A program made the position numbers and the translations under genes. A stretch of 64,000 nucleotides of DNA, from assembly GCF_910592395.1 (NCBI RefSeq), contig NC_088308.1:992001-1056000 (forward strand). The letters run 5' to 3'. This document shows, piece after piece, positions 11,040 through 23,410 of this stretch. This stretch comes from Lineus longissimus (taxonomy: Eukaryota; Nemertea; Pilidiophora; Heteronemertea; Lineidae). Under the pieces are notes generated by a model. The model was not told the origin of the DNA, searched no databases, and saw only the letters and a program-made list of their open reading frames with translations. Numbering within the stretch: the stretch's first letter is position 1; each line of letters begins with the position of its first letter.

Positions 11040-14000
11040 ATAAAGTCCAAAGTATTTTATTATCAATGTCTAGAAAATCTACATTCACAATCACTATACA
11101 TGACCATCAATAAGTTACTTACAGTGAATCAACATTTTAGAGACTGAATCTCAGTTAGGCCAATCATCCATTCGGTTCTAAACACTTACAGGTGTCGATA
11201 ATCCAGTTGTTTTTTTCCACCATGCTGCTATTCCAAAGAAGGTTCTGCCAGCCACTTCTTCTATACCACTTACTTGACACTGATCTAACATGCACCAATT
11301 GGCACATTAAGTACGTTGTACGTTTGTACACAAAGATGGTTAAAAACTGTTTCCCATTTTACAAAAGTTTTGGGATTCATGCTATTCTCTTACAATGTCA
11401 ATACTAAAATATCCTTCATACATGTATATATGCTAAGTTACAGAATATAAAGCTCATAGAAACACATTATCAAACAGTACATGCATGGTAGGCTGATGAG
11501 ATGTTGTCAGACACAAAAAAGCTGGATGAAACAGGTCGGAACAAAAATGACCATGAGGTGGTAAGGACAGTAGCTTATTTGACAAGAAAACATCCCTCAG
11601 ATTATTGGTGATTTCACAGAGAAACCACAATCTTTGGTGCTGCGACAGAACTGGTCATCATAACCAGTGCTACGTTGTCAAACAGTAATATTCTTACGGC
11701 ATACAGGGTTCCGTCTCAAACAATAAATTCCCCTCCTAAATTGTCCAGATAGTTAGCACAACATGTTAATCAAGACTTCAAGCACTGTTTGCTTTGCAAT
11801 GACCAACTTTACTCTCTGACGTTCAAATTAGGAGTAATATAATGGGCCCAAGATAATATAAAGAAATTCATCACAGAACTGGAGAAAGCTACAATTACAA
11901 TGCATAGAGAAAGAAGAACAACTATAGATCCATGTGCTTGATTGGGAACAACGTTCACTTAGTGTTGGCCGTCGCCACATCACCATGCATCGCAGCTCTG
12001 ACGGTTTGACATTACTGTAACCTGACGTGACGTCTCTGTGAACATTGTCCCCTATCAAGTGCATGAATGTCTAGACAAGTAGTACAGTAGAACCTCCCAA
12101 GGATACTCTCAGCAATGACTAATCTCGACTTTATCCTTGAACTTACTCGGAAGTTTCAGGTCTGCAGAGCAATAACGGGCCAAAGTCAGTATGAAGTACA
12201 ATGTATGTTGACATGCGGGTCACCTTTATATGGTGTTACTACTGAGATTGAAAGGATAGTCAAACTGTATTGGCCCTATGCATTGTGCAATGCAAGGTCA
12301 ATACGCTAGCAGCGAATGAGCCAACTAACAGCCATTTTAACACTACACTGCCTTAAACATATCCATTGAATTGAGACAATAATGTTCCATTACTCTAAAA
12401 CATAATCCCCATGTTTACATTCTTAAATACATGAATATGTACAGAAAGTTCACCTCACTTTAAAAGAGGTACAATATTATGATCATTCGTTATTGAAACA
12501 CCTATCCTACTGTTAACACTTAATACATTTGATCATCTATAAAAATACATTGGTTTTAAATTGCATTCTTATTTGCGTGCTTTTATAAAATATTAATGAT
12601 TGAAGCAGCAAGTTGAATTGCCATGTTTACAAGATCATGTTTTCTGGTCAGCCAAACCTCGCCAGGAGGTAATAACTTATGTTATTTCCTCTTGACCTCG
12701 CTAATTACATCAATTTACGATTATGGCATGTACTTTATTTTTAGTGGCATAGCTCACCAAATCTGCACTTCCAATACTTTCATATATGACATATATTATC
12801 TTTGACTTTGATACAAAGTAGACCTCATAATGGTCAAAGATTTTCACAATACAACACATGAGGTGTAAACCAACTGTTGGTCTGGCAACATCCAAACTAT
12901 CTGCCAATCTTGCGACGTCTAAAACTTCCAATCTCACACAAGCTTCAAAACCATCAGTCAACCTTGCATCTCAAACTCTATCTGCCAATTTGGCATCTTC
13001 AACAACTATCTGTCAAATCTCAGCTTCAAAACCTGCTACTATAAACCAGGTATCTTCAAGTGCCCTGCTTCAGAGTAGAAAGGGACACAACATAATTGCC
13101 TGGGTTTCACCTCAGCTTTTTCTTTCTTCCATGTTCACTAGTCACTTAGCCTTAGAGACAGCTACAGTAATTCAAACAAAACATGACACCAAAAGAAAGC
13201 AAGAGAAATGGAGTGTTCTAGTGAAACAATGATTACTCAAGCAGCAATAGAAAATTGCATCAAAGTAGATGAGATTCAAGCAGTGGCTGGTTGATCTCAC
13301 CTTCAGCCACTCATGCTCAGGCTACAGCCATTTGTCATGTTCATGACAAAATATATCTTAAAATATCGGCTGAAGTGCACTGCCTGTGGAAAGTGCAAGT
13401 TCATTATAAAACGTGTTGTTGAACACTTTCATTCAATAGAATTAGGCCTCGGGAGCAGAACAAAACATTGATGAAGAGATAAGGACAGGCTCATTTTAGC
13501 TAAACCAACATAAACCACCGAGATCACTTTCATTTCAGATATTACTACAAGAGTCTGAGATTCCAATCCTACAATATGGCACATTTAGTAAACGCCTTAC
13601 CAAATGACAAAGCTACTCGCACAATCATAACCCATCTATACTGCAGTAGGAAGTTAGCAGGAGTATGTAACATAGATATCCTTACATGCCCTTCAGGAAG
13701 AAGTCACAGTGGTGAATTGATTTCCAGGTCTCGGTAACAAAATGTTGTGCAAATTAACATCCGGTTTGGTATCAGAACAGAAAGTGAAAAATATTTGATG
13801 CAAAAGTGTGACAAAAATAACATAGCAAAGATTACAAATAAATCTTGTCTCAATTTGAAATAAATTAAAATGCATTAGTTTCTCTCTTCAAATGAGTTAC
13901 TGAAACAGATTGTCCTTATTTGACTAAATTTCCTAAAACGCCCCCAGACATTTTGAAGGGTTACCGAGAAGCACTTTAAAATGCATTTCACGAAATAATT

Positions 14001-14497
14001 TAGGGACCCACAATTGCACCATCCTTGACATACACAAGGAGGACGTAAACTCACATTTGTATCTATCAATCTCTGCCAGCCATTGTCCAGCATATCTTAC
14101 TTTGTTAAATCCCAAACCATGCACAACAAATAAGCCACTAGAACGTGAGCAGCCTTTTGAAAAAGGCCTGACACTTTTGATTTCACCACCAACACAACAA
14201 AGTGGTAGCTGCAACCGTATTCAAATATCCGTTGGTTTCTTGATCTAAGGCAAGATCTTTCATGAGATTGTCCAAGTTACAATCAGAAACACAAGTTACA
14301 AGTCAAACCTTACAACTCCCTCATCAAGAGAGAATTCTCTCACATTTTTAAGGCAACGTTGTATCTGAAATTGTCAGTGGTCCAGTAGTAAAATAGTTGA
14401 GGACCCCGTCATAGCTTGTACAATCGAGTGGATGACCTCAGTTTGTGTCCAGTCATGAGTGTAAGCCAGACGGACGTCTGACTTAGGAAAGCTGATG
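11040..14497 (-). other. Presumed 3' UTR of the tetraspanin; no gene seen
   Basis: AT-rich sequence after the tetraspanin stop codon (14498-14500), with no splice-flanked coding segment. TTTATT at 11056-11061 reads as AATAAA on the minus strand and would end a 3.4-kb 3' UTR about 350 bp from the EGF gene's poly(A) signal. A weak tandem pattern rich in CTATCTGCCAAT and GCTTCAAAACC lies at about 12870-13050. The open frames here are not convincing. Confidence 0.35.
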
Positions 14498-17400
14498 TCA
14501 GTGCCACTTGGCTCTCTGAGCAAAGATGTCGCTACGGAGATTCTGTGCGAAGCATATACCAAGGATCTGAAAGAGACAAAGAGAAATATTGTACAGTTCC
14601 TTTCGACACAGTTTGTGACTCAAATTTCGATCTAGTTGGCGAAATGAGTTTTCTTGCCATGTACAGAATGAAGTCACGATGACTCATATCTACAGACTAA
14701 CAAGATAACAGTTATGATTATCATGAAACTACTCCAACAAGTCAAACCTTTGTATCTTCTCGACTAACAAGCAATTCGGCAATTAACCCTCACCTGGACA
14801 AGCGCTACCCCAACAGCCACCCCTGCCACTGGTATCAAATGTTCTTCCAGCCATTTTTCGCCAGCTTCTAGACATCCCGTTGTATAGATTTTCTCGGAGA
14901 GCGAACTGACACTTTGTTGGCTTGGATGGCGCACGTAGTATCCACACTGTTTGTTGATGAGCTCCTCCTAGAAACAAATCACAATATTAAGCCAGTCGCA
15001 TTTCTCAACTGAGAAATCAATATGTTTTTCATTCATCTATTTGCCAGAAGGTGTAAGTCATTCTCAATCACTCATGAGTTGGATGTAAATTTAGACGTAG
15101 AGGTATCTCGCTTTTGAGGGGTTTTGAGAAGACATTTTGAAACCTCTTAGGACACTTACCCCTGGCCTTGGTCTGCAACAGGAAAATGGCACACCACATT
15201 TTTCAGCACTTTTTGATGTGCAGTTAAAGTACATGTTCAGGTCCCAGTCTTCAGCTCCGTCGACACCACAGCAATGAAGCTGCAAGGAAACGAGACATCG
15301 TAAATGGAAATATCTTGTCGAAAGTCATCAGTTAAAACAGTACATCACAACTTGGAATATTAGAATGTAAGGTTCTGTACCAAGGCTGAAGTGAATAGAA
15401 TATTTACTAGAATAGTTTCTTTTTTCAACTGACTGGAATATAACTTCAAGGGCATTTTTTATCACAACCAGCCACAGATAACCTCGGAGTATGATTTGGT
15501 TGATTTGTGTACACATTATAAACTTGTCTGCTTCGTACTTGATTTATCCCAGAAAATGCCAGTGAAAGTTTGGCACTTTACAGTAGGAGTCCCCGAGACG
15601 TAAGAGTAAGACAGAATCACTGGGTCAATTACTCCAATTGGTGCCCAGCTGTAGTGGTGTGCAACTAATGCACACCAGAGCAAATGTCACCAACTAGTGC
15701 CCGGGAGGGTTGTCTAGGAATTGTAATCAGCCTTACCCATTCCGTTTGCACCCAGTCGATCAGATTTTGTAAGTCTGAATCGTCTCTGTATTTATCTATA
15801 GTGACCTTCAGTTGTGTCTTGATCTGCGTCTTCACCTGTTAGATGTCAAAGGGTTAACATCACTCAGCTATATGAGCTAGTTAGAGATGTCACCAATAGA
15901 GCAAGCCACTAAAGCCACCTAGTACTAAGCATGCAGCGAAGAGACATGTCAAATTCTCTCACCTTGTATTCTTACCTTTGAAACCAATCATCATGGACAA
16001 ACCGTTCACCTATGCAATTTCATCACCACCACATGTTGACCTCTTTACAGAGCAAATAGACCAATTAGATTGTATTATTATTTTCACTCCAAAATCTACA
16101 TGTATGGGCATAAAAAAACTGAGACTAAAAATCCAATAAAAACTTTTCGTGCTCATCACAATGCCCAAGGTGTACCCAATTCAGACTTACCGTCATCCTG
16201 ACAATATCAGGCCATCTCACTCGATACATACCTACTCCCTCAATTGGAAACATGCTAGGAGAAGTCGGGTTGTAGGCCCTGTTTGCAAGAGGATGACTTA
16301 CCGTGCGCTAGTCGCTTCATAGTATTTCATCTGACACATGCCGAATCTCCAGCTAGGGAACAGGGATCCCCACTGAAGATTAGACAGGTGGTATCTTGGG
16401 AATGGTGTGCCAGGACCAAGGTATTGTACATACAGAATGTAAACCTAGCACGTACAAGAGTGAACTTGTGTTGCCTTCAGTGGTGGGGGAGTGCAACATG
16501 CAGGGTCAGTACTTGTAGTACTTCATGCAGCACAGCGTGTGCTTACACTCAACTCACCCAATCGAGTTGCACCCAGTCTATAAGATTCTGCCAGTCTTGA
16601 TCATCGCGGTAATGAATGAGTAAATTGGTCATCTCGCCCTTCATTTGTTCTTTGACCTGCATGCAGATTACAACACAGCGCACAAGATAAGCAAAACACA
16701 AAACAATGTACATAAGGAAAACCAAGGCAAATCGCAGAGTAGTGAGGATAGCAAGCTTTAGATGAATGAATGGTCACATAGCCATTGACCCTATAATATT
16801 GGTTTTCTGAGAGAAGAGCAGATTGCCATTGGACACTGCCAGAGTCGACTATAACTACTTTGTGCAACATCCATTTCAAGCACAACCAAGTCACCTGACG
16901 CTAAGAATAGAAGCACCAGAGAAGCAGACAGACCATCAACAATAACAATGGCAAACACCAAGTCTAAATCTGTTCTACCTAACTGTTCTAATTCTATATG
17001 ATTTATCACTCGAATCTTAACTGGGGTAAACATGCATTACTCAATCAACATACATGTATCTGTGACACTTGGGGATAAGCATAGCATGCAGGTACTGACA
17101 TAGAATCAACATAAATAGTAAGTGGTGCCACTGGTGGCTAAATTATTTATTAGCAAGTGACTGATCACCTTATCTAAATCCGATATGATTACAGAGTATC
17201 AATTTTAAACATGACTAACAATTTTCTTACAAATACATGTAACTTCTGCATTATTGAGCACAGGTATTAAGATTTTAAACGGGTCTCATCTGTCTGTATA
17301 AATATCAAATGTATCCACAGATTTTTCAAGCAACAATCTGTCTTGACATGAGGATAGCTGAACTCAGCCTGGACCCCATCACCAGTGAATGACTATTTTC

Positions 17401-18792
17401 ATATTGCCACATACTTACCCAGTCTTTATATACAAAACCTAGGATGCCTAATATTAGTTCTGCGAAGAATATTACTCCTATAGCCACACAGTACTGAAAG
17501 AAAATACAGAAATAACAAATCTTGAGTTTTGGAATGCACAATAACCTTTGCTCACTCTAAGTCAGACTCTGAAATGTCCGAGGGGGTTCTTCAACTTAAG
17601 TCTAAAATGGTGTGGATAACCCACTTAAGGAAATGTAATGGCTAATCTGTTGCCTTAAAACCCTGATTTTATCCTTATTACACTGTATTCAAATATTATT
17701 GTAGTTTGCATTTCCTCGATATGATGGGTCAAAATATGGCACCCAAAATATTTACTCATCATGGTATTTTTCTAACACTAATACTAGGTTCGAAAAGCTA
17801 GCTCTGGCCCCATATACTTACAAATAACAATAAGCAAGTGTTTTCCCTGAGAGCACCAGTACAGCCTGCAAATCCTATGATAAACATAACTCCTCCTGTG
17901 ATGATAAGAATAAGAGCCGGGTCGACCGTTATCGTTGTCAATTGACTAATGTTGGCAAAAACATCTTTTTCTGACCACGCCCATATTCCCACAGCACATA
18001 TCCCTACACCCATGAACTGAAATGATAAGATAAACACTGTATAAGTCTGTACACAAATGAAGATACTTCAAGGACATGTATATCTTTAAGAGATCCTTTC
18101 ATTTCATTTAAGTATTTCCAATATACAAATGCACCTTTTAGTGAGAGTTCTCGTCCTGATATGAGCATGTAAATCAAAACTGAAACCCAGAACGAATGTC
18201 AAAATCTTTGGTATGGCTACGATTTCCACTTGATTGTGGGCGTTGGTATTGTTACGTCACACCCTCCCCTCTGTTGAGATACGAGTATGCACGCAGAGCC
18301 AACGGGAATGACGTCAGAATGAACAAAAGATATCCATCTATTAGGGGTAACTTAAACTAAAACTACAGTCACTAGTTGAATTGCACAGCAAATGCTGATC
18401 ATAGATGTTGTCATCTGCAGGCCCTAGGCTTTATTTTGTCAAAGATTACGCCCTACGCCACGGCATAGGCCTACAACCGATGTGGCCAAATCAAGCGACT
18501 CATCAGACTCTCGTACTGTCTCCAGATCAGCAGATACGCAGCAGGTGCACACAATCGTGACAATGTACATATGAAGGCCCATGTATTTATTATACGCCTC
18601 ATTATTATACATTGCATAGCATTACATAATCTGTGAGAGAAAGAAAGTAGGCCTAGGCCTAACATATTAAACATGAAAAGGTCAAAAAGTAAACACTAAA
18701 ATACCCACCCAAAATAAAACATTGAATCCAAATACAAGGTATTTGATACAGCAGCTGACTTCTGTCCTATCTCTACGCCTTCGTTTTGCCAT
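14498..18792 (-). CDS. TspanC8-class tetraspanin (TSPAN5/14/17-like)
   Basis: Seven coding exons on the minus strand: 18709-18792, 17822-18016, 17419-17493, one of two alternatives (16558-16656 or 15737-15835), 15160-15279, 14794-14967, 14498-14566. All junctions are phase 0 with canonical GT-AG sites, giving 271 residues against 268 in vertebrate TSPAN5. The start is ATG 18790-18792, and the N-terminus [16 protein letters not shown] matches the class closely. Four membrane segments are visible. The large extracellular loop has CCG at 154-156 and eight cysteines (154, 155, 171, 179, 185, 186, 199, 223), which defines TspanC8. The end [15 protein letters not shown] is also family-like. TspanC8 members bind the protease ADAM10, escort it from the ER and shape its substrate choice, including Notch. 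Which TSPAN5/14/17/33 branch it belongs to cannot be decided by eye. It shares a short upstream region with the divergent gene at 19082. Confidence 0.93.
15737..15835 (-). other. Alternative exon 4a of the tetraspanin
   Basis: This 33-codon exon begins [10 protein letters not shown] and ends [12 protein letters not shown]. It is flanked by an AACAG acceptor and a TGG/GTAAGG donor, phase 0 on both sides. It encodes the N-terminal helix of the large extracellular loop just before the CCG motif and is paralogous to the exon at 16558-16656. Confidence 0.9.
16558..16656 (-). other. Alternative exon 4b of the tetraspanin
   Basis: This 33-codon exon begins [10 protein letters not shown] and ends [12 protein letters not shown]. 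It has a TGCAG acceptor and a TGG/GTGAGT donor, phase 0 on both sides. Length, phase and the [13 protein letters not shown] core equal those of exon 4a, so only one is expected per mRNA. Inclusion of both would still stay in frame. Confidence 0.9.
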
Positions 18793-19081
18793 TTTTGATC
18801 CAGTTTTCAGTTCAGATCATTCTTAAATCGACATTAGAAAAGAAATTCCATTCAAAAGCCAATCATCTTTTCATTCCACTTCCAAGCAAAATGATCTCAT
18901 GGTGACGTCACGAGCAAAAATAATATACCTGAAACCATTTGTCCGGTTTTTTTAATAATCAAATTGAATCGTTTAATCTTTACTATTGGACTAAAGATAC
19001 TTTAGATGTCATGTATGATAAAATATTTAGAAGATAAAGAAGTAAGACCAATATCGAAGCAACGAGATTCCAATTTCCAAG
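18793..19081. promoter_or_regulatory. Shared divergent promoter region
   Basis: Only 289 bp separate the start codons of the tetraspanin (minus) and the two-exon membrane gene (plus), so both 5' UTRs and any core promoters must lie here. It contains a TGACGTCA motif, an exact CRE/ATF palindrome, at 18903-18910. No TATA box is obvious. Confidence 0.55.
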
Positions 19082-19924
19082 ATGGCAGCCTCCACGGAAA
19101 AACAAGCCGGCGAAAAAAACAAGAAATTTTGGCAAATAAAAGACCTATCCCAGGTTAATAACGCAATATTTCGTTATGTACCTTTCGTAGGATGTGGGAG
19201 CTATCTAGTTTTTTCATCAAACATCATGAACCCTCGTTTATTTAGGAGGTAAATAGAACTTGCATTTTCAGCCATGCTACTGTACATTGTAGCATAAATG
19301 TACAGTGTACATTGTGTACGGGTGCGTACATTATTGTGCAGATGCACTTGGGGTTGATTATTCGGTGGAGACTTGTTGAACACCACTATCATTTAAGCAC
19401 CAGAATCCCTTGACGACAGGATACATACCGTAGAATAGACTGTTACACAATTCAACTGGAACTTCGAAGGCCACCTTGGTTGGTGACCTTCTCCAACACT
19501 GCCAACAGTGCAGTCAACACTGACTCAGTGACTGTTGACTGAGGACTGATTCTTACAAGCTTGGACAGTTGATAGGGTACAGAATCAGTGAATATTCCTT
19601 TCTTTTATTTTCAGTGCATTTTCACCATATGAGCTGTGTGTGGCAAACAGTCTTTGGTTCAATGCTCATCTTGGTGTTGGAATTTATCTCTTCAACTGTA
19701 AACATATACGACAGGCCCCAGGCTACACCAAAGTCATGTACAGTGTGTTTGGGACGGCAGTCTTCAACTTTGGATCGGTGCTGATGTGGGCTTCATCGAA
19801 GTCTTTGATGCCAGAAAATAGTGTTGTCCGTGTTTTGTTTGGACTCATTTCAGGAGTGGGTATGATTCTTATGGGTAAGGAGTATTTGGCCTATGTGGAC
19901 TCAAAATGTGATGACCAAGTTTAG
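19082..19924 (+). CDS. Small multi-pass membrane protein, two exons, family not recognised
   Basis: Exons 19082-19248 and 19615-19924 join in phase (AG/GTAAAT donor, TTTTCAG acceptor) to give 158 residues. ATG 19082 begins MAASTEKQAG. Four hydrophobic stretches are visible at about residues 29-47, 65-83, 95-115 and 128-148 (for example VMYSVFGTAVFNFGSVLMW and VLFGLISGVGMILMGKEYL), so it is probably a multi-pass membrane protein with a short hydrophilic tail ending CDDQV. No signal peptide is seen. The even protein-like composition, clean splicing and divergent arrangement with the tetraspanin support a real housekeeping-type gene. I cannot assign a function. Confidence 0.8.
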
Positions 19925-20254
19925 GGACATTAAAAGGAGTTTTAACTCCTGACATTGATGCCATCCTTTTTGTTGCATTTGTTTAACATTAAATGTTCAT
20001 TACAAACAGTTGATTTTGCAGCTGATTAGTGAATACCAGTAGTAGCTGTTCATAGGACAGGGGAGTGTTTCCCTCCGTTTGATTTTTTCACCAGAATTAA
20101 TTGCTTACATGTATCATGTTCATTTTAGAACTGCATTGTAGCAAGAATTGATATTCTGTTCAGAACATTATATCTAAATGTACTTGCATGTGTCTATGTG
20201 CCGTTTGAATGGTAGATTGTATGTTGTGTTTTGTAAGACAATCACATTGTGACT

Positions 20255-20299
20255 AATAAAATAACAGATTACAGAATAAATAGAAATGGCTTATTTATT
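20255..20299. terminator. Facing poly(A) signals of convergent genes
   Basis: AATAAA on the plus strand at 20255-20260 and 20275-20280 fits the membrane gene. TTTATT at 20294-20299 (AATAAA on the minus strand) fits the kinase gene. The two transcripts would meet or overlap here. Confidence 0.45.
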
Positions 20300-20593
20300 C
20301 TTCTGGCTTTCAATTCGTCCTGGGTGGAATGCTGTCCAACATGACAATATGGAGGCAATCCTTGCAAAAATATACAAATACTGCAATAGTTGTGACTCAA
20401 ATTGAAGAGGTTGTCCCACAGGAAATGATATGGTTATGATCAGGTTTTTTTACCACATAACATGGTTGTGACTATTTTGGAGAAGTCCTAAACCCTGAAG
20501 GAAGAAGTAAGAAGGATGCTTGTACATGTAGTAGCAATATGATTGAAAGTTGTCTCTCATGAAATGTTCGGTCTCGGGCAAGTTTGTGTGTTT

Positions 20594-20850
20594 GTCCCAC
20601 GTAATCTGGCATGGTTATGACCAAGTAGGGAGGTTGTCCCATGTAATCTGGCATGGTTGTGACCAAGTAGGGAGGTTGTCCCACGTAATCTGGCATGGTT
20701 GTGACCAAGTGGGGAGGTTTTCCCACATAATCTGGCATGGTTGTGACCCAGTAGGGAGGTTGTCCCACATAATCTGGCATGGTTGTGACCAAGTAGGGAG
20801 GTTGTCCCACATAATCTGGCATGGTTGTGACCAAGTAGGGAGGTTGTTCC
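20594..20850. repeat. Minisatellite, 42-bp unit, six copies
   Basis: Tandem units of 42 bp containing GTTGTCCCACATAATCTGGC and then ATGGTTGTGACCAAGTAGGG, with point differences (ACGTAATC, TGGGGAGG, CCCAGTAG). Because 42 is a multiple of three, several frames stay open on both strands. The array probably lies in the kinase gene's 3' UTR. Confidence 0.92.
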
Positions 20851-21080
20851 TCGGCGTCGTTGTTCATCTCCCAAATTCTTCAGCTTACTTTCTTACCCGT
20901 GCTTTTGCCAAACCACTTGGCCTTGCTCTTTGAAAGTAATATTACAGTACATCATCAGCATGTCTTGTCTCATTTCGCCTCTCTAGCGCCCAGGCTTAGG
21001 ATTCCAGTCCTTTTTAAACCCTCTGTAACTTAGTGCCGGCACACCTCCAATCGATGGAAACGGTGTGCTAGCTAACTCAT

Positions 21081-23410
21081 TCAACATTGTTGTGGTGGAG
21101 GTTCCTCCATGGGCTCTGTCCTGGCCAGATTGTCCAAATCATTGGCCAGCACGCCCGCCGTTGGACGAACCACAGGGTCGTCCCTGATACACATCATGCG
21201 CAAGGGGTGGTGTCGGATGAAACTAAACATTTGTATGATTGGCTTCACAAGGATCCCGAAAGAATAGATATCACTTTTACACGTCGACAAGCGCCCTTTG
21301 AACACCTCTGGGGCGACATGCCAACATTTAGCACGCCAGTATTCCAAGTCTTTCTTTTCAAATGGTTTTCCGCGTGGTCCGAAAGATGCCAGTCCAAAGT
21401 CGATGAATGCCACTCTCCAGTTGGAGCCCCTCTTTGGTGTCCGGCGGCGCTTCAGGAGCAGATTTGTCGCCTTTAAGTCATTCAAGATCACACCAGCATG
21501 ATGAATATACGCCAATCCGGTAGCAACATCACGTATGATAAACAACCAATCCCTCCTGGGAATGGGGAGTCGCCATTTGGAATTCCTTTCTTTCTTTTTA
21601 TCCATCAACTCCTTGTGGAGTTCGCAGGCACCCTGCAGGGTGTTGCCGTAAAGTTCAAACGAGTGGTCGTCCACGTCTTCACAAACCAAACCCCATCTGA
21701 CATATGTCTGATCTGGCTTGACGTAAACCACACCTAAAAACCTTGGCACGAAGTCGCCACATTTGTCTCTCAGCATCTCCATGAGCTTAGCTTCGCGTAA
21801 AGCCTTGGCGCCGCGGGTGTTCAACTTCCTTAAGAACTTGATCACCGCCTCAGTCGTCTTGCCTGAAATCCTGACGTCACATCGGAAGACAGAGCCATAA
21901 ACGCCCTCACCGGCGATCTGATACCCTCCGAAATGCATCTTGTACGAGACTTGTTGTCTCTTTATGATGTACTGCGTCCAGTTCGTCCTCGGGAATTCAA
22001 TTGAGAATTTCGAATCGATGTTCTCTAGGATGTTCTGGACAGCCCATCGATGACAGTAACCCAGTCCGCTGATGGCTGGTGGTGATGGACGCCATTTTCG
22101 TATCGACCGTGAGTCTGAAGATAGCGTCCCCGAAGATGTTAGGGTTATTCTGTTGGTGGCATGGTGGAGTACGATGGAGGTGGAACTCATCTTCGATTCG
22201 ACATCATCTCCAGTCCTTTCCTATGGATGACAAGACGCTAGATATTAAATATCCCCACTTTTGATCGTATAGGTACTCGTATTTAACATCCCATTGAGGA
22301 CAGAATTAGGAGAGACGACCGAATGTTCTTTGGTTTGTCGCCAGCAACCAGGCGACCAGGTCGTTGGCGGCTCTTGTGTACGTCGTCGGACGCACGGCTG
22401 ATTGAGTATTCAGTGATTACTCCGAAAGCAGTTCCGGTGGATTGTCCAATCAAAAGTGTCGACTACACCCCCGGTGTGCCCATCAAATGATCTCATCAGA
22501 AAACCTTAGTTTGGATGGCTTCAGGAGATTTTGCTTTCTGAAATGGGTAAATGAGCTCACACTTTTAAACAGACGGGACGGAATGTCACCACCTGCCAGC
22601 GACTGTAGTTAATGAGATTGTATGTACTTACTGTCACAATCTCGCCGGCCTCCGCGTTACCCGACTCCACAAGATAGAAGATATCTTGCCAGCTACATAG
22701 CGTGCTCGTCGAGGCATCAGACGATTCACCAGAATACGAAGAAGCCGGCTCCGCTGATGACTCGGATTCACTGGATGATGTTTCGGACGCCTCAGAATTA
22801 TCGAATGTCTCAATGATCCGGATCTTGTATTTGTTTGGGGATGGGAGCTCGCGAATTTTAATCGTTTGCTTCCTTGTCACGACGACTGTCACCTTCTCTG
22901 CTGATCTGAGTCGTGATCGTCTCTCCCACATCTCAACGGGATCGTCCTCGCAGCCGCTCGGGCCAGGCGTCGGCTCCCACGCGACAGCGACGCCTGAGGC
23001 CTCCTCGGCAGACACACCCATTATCTCTCTGTAGACGTCTGCCTTTACTACCTCAGAAGCAATATTTTCTGTAAATCTCCTGAATCCGGTAGGTGGTGCG
23101 TCAAACGTTTCAAAAGTGGTTTCAATTGCTGCAGTCGTGTTGAACTCTATGCCGGAGTTGTCCTCGGAGGCCTTCCCGTTTCCCGACAGACTCTCGCCTG
23201 CTACGTCACGTATACCTCCGTCGTCTACTTCTCTAAGACTGTCAACATCAGCGTCATCCTCTGCCTTCAGTCGGGCAACTAATTTGTCAAAGTTTGCCTC
23301 AGTAACTAATTCATTTGATTTCTCCGGGAAACAGCGGCAATAGGATCCATCATCCTGCTGAGAAGCCGATGCCAGGGAGACCGTATGCACGTTCGCGCGC
23401 TCGGCGTATA
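21081..23410 (-). CDS. Protein kinase with acidic, Ser-rich N-terminal region and altered HRD motif
   Basis: Two exons are visible on the minus strand, 22632-23410 and 21081-22220, joined in phase 0 (ACA/GTAAGT donor; CATAG acceptor). The second holds a full kinase domain. Counting from Met at 22190: glycine loop GEGVYGSVF (94-102), AVIK lysine 118, helix-C glutamate near 133-138, catalytic loop LNDLKATN (236-243), DFG 264-266, APE 293-295, DIYSFGIL (307-314). The His and Arg of HRD are replaced, but the catalytic Asp, Lys and Asn remain, so activity is likely. Exon 1 encodes a disordered acidic stretch (SSSESESS) with an EPTPGPSG segment. Its frame has no ATG before a TTTCAG acceptor at 23411-23413, so at least one exon lies upstream, perhaps at 24149-24497. 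An alternative is a shorter protein starting at ATG 22190. Substrate and pathway are unknown. Confidence 0.75.

Noticed and set aside
20472..20933. Repeat peptides on both strands
   Set aside because: By-products of the 42-bp minisatellite, whose unit length is a multiple of three.
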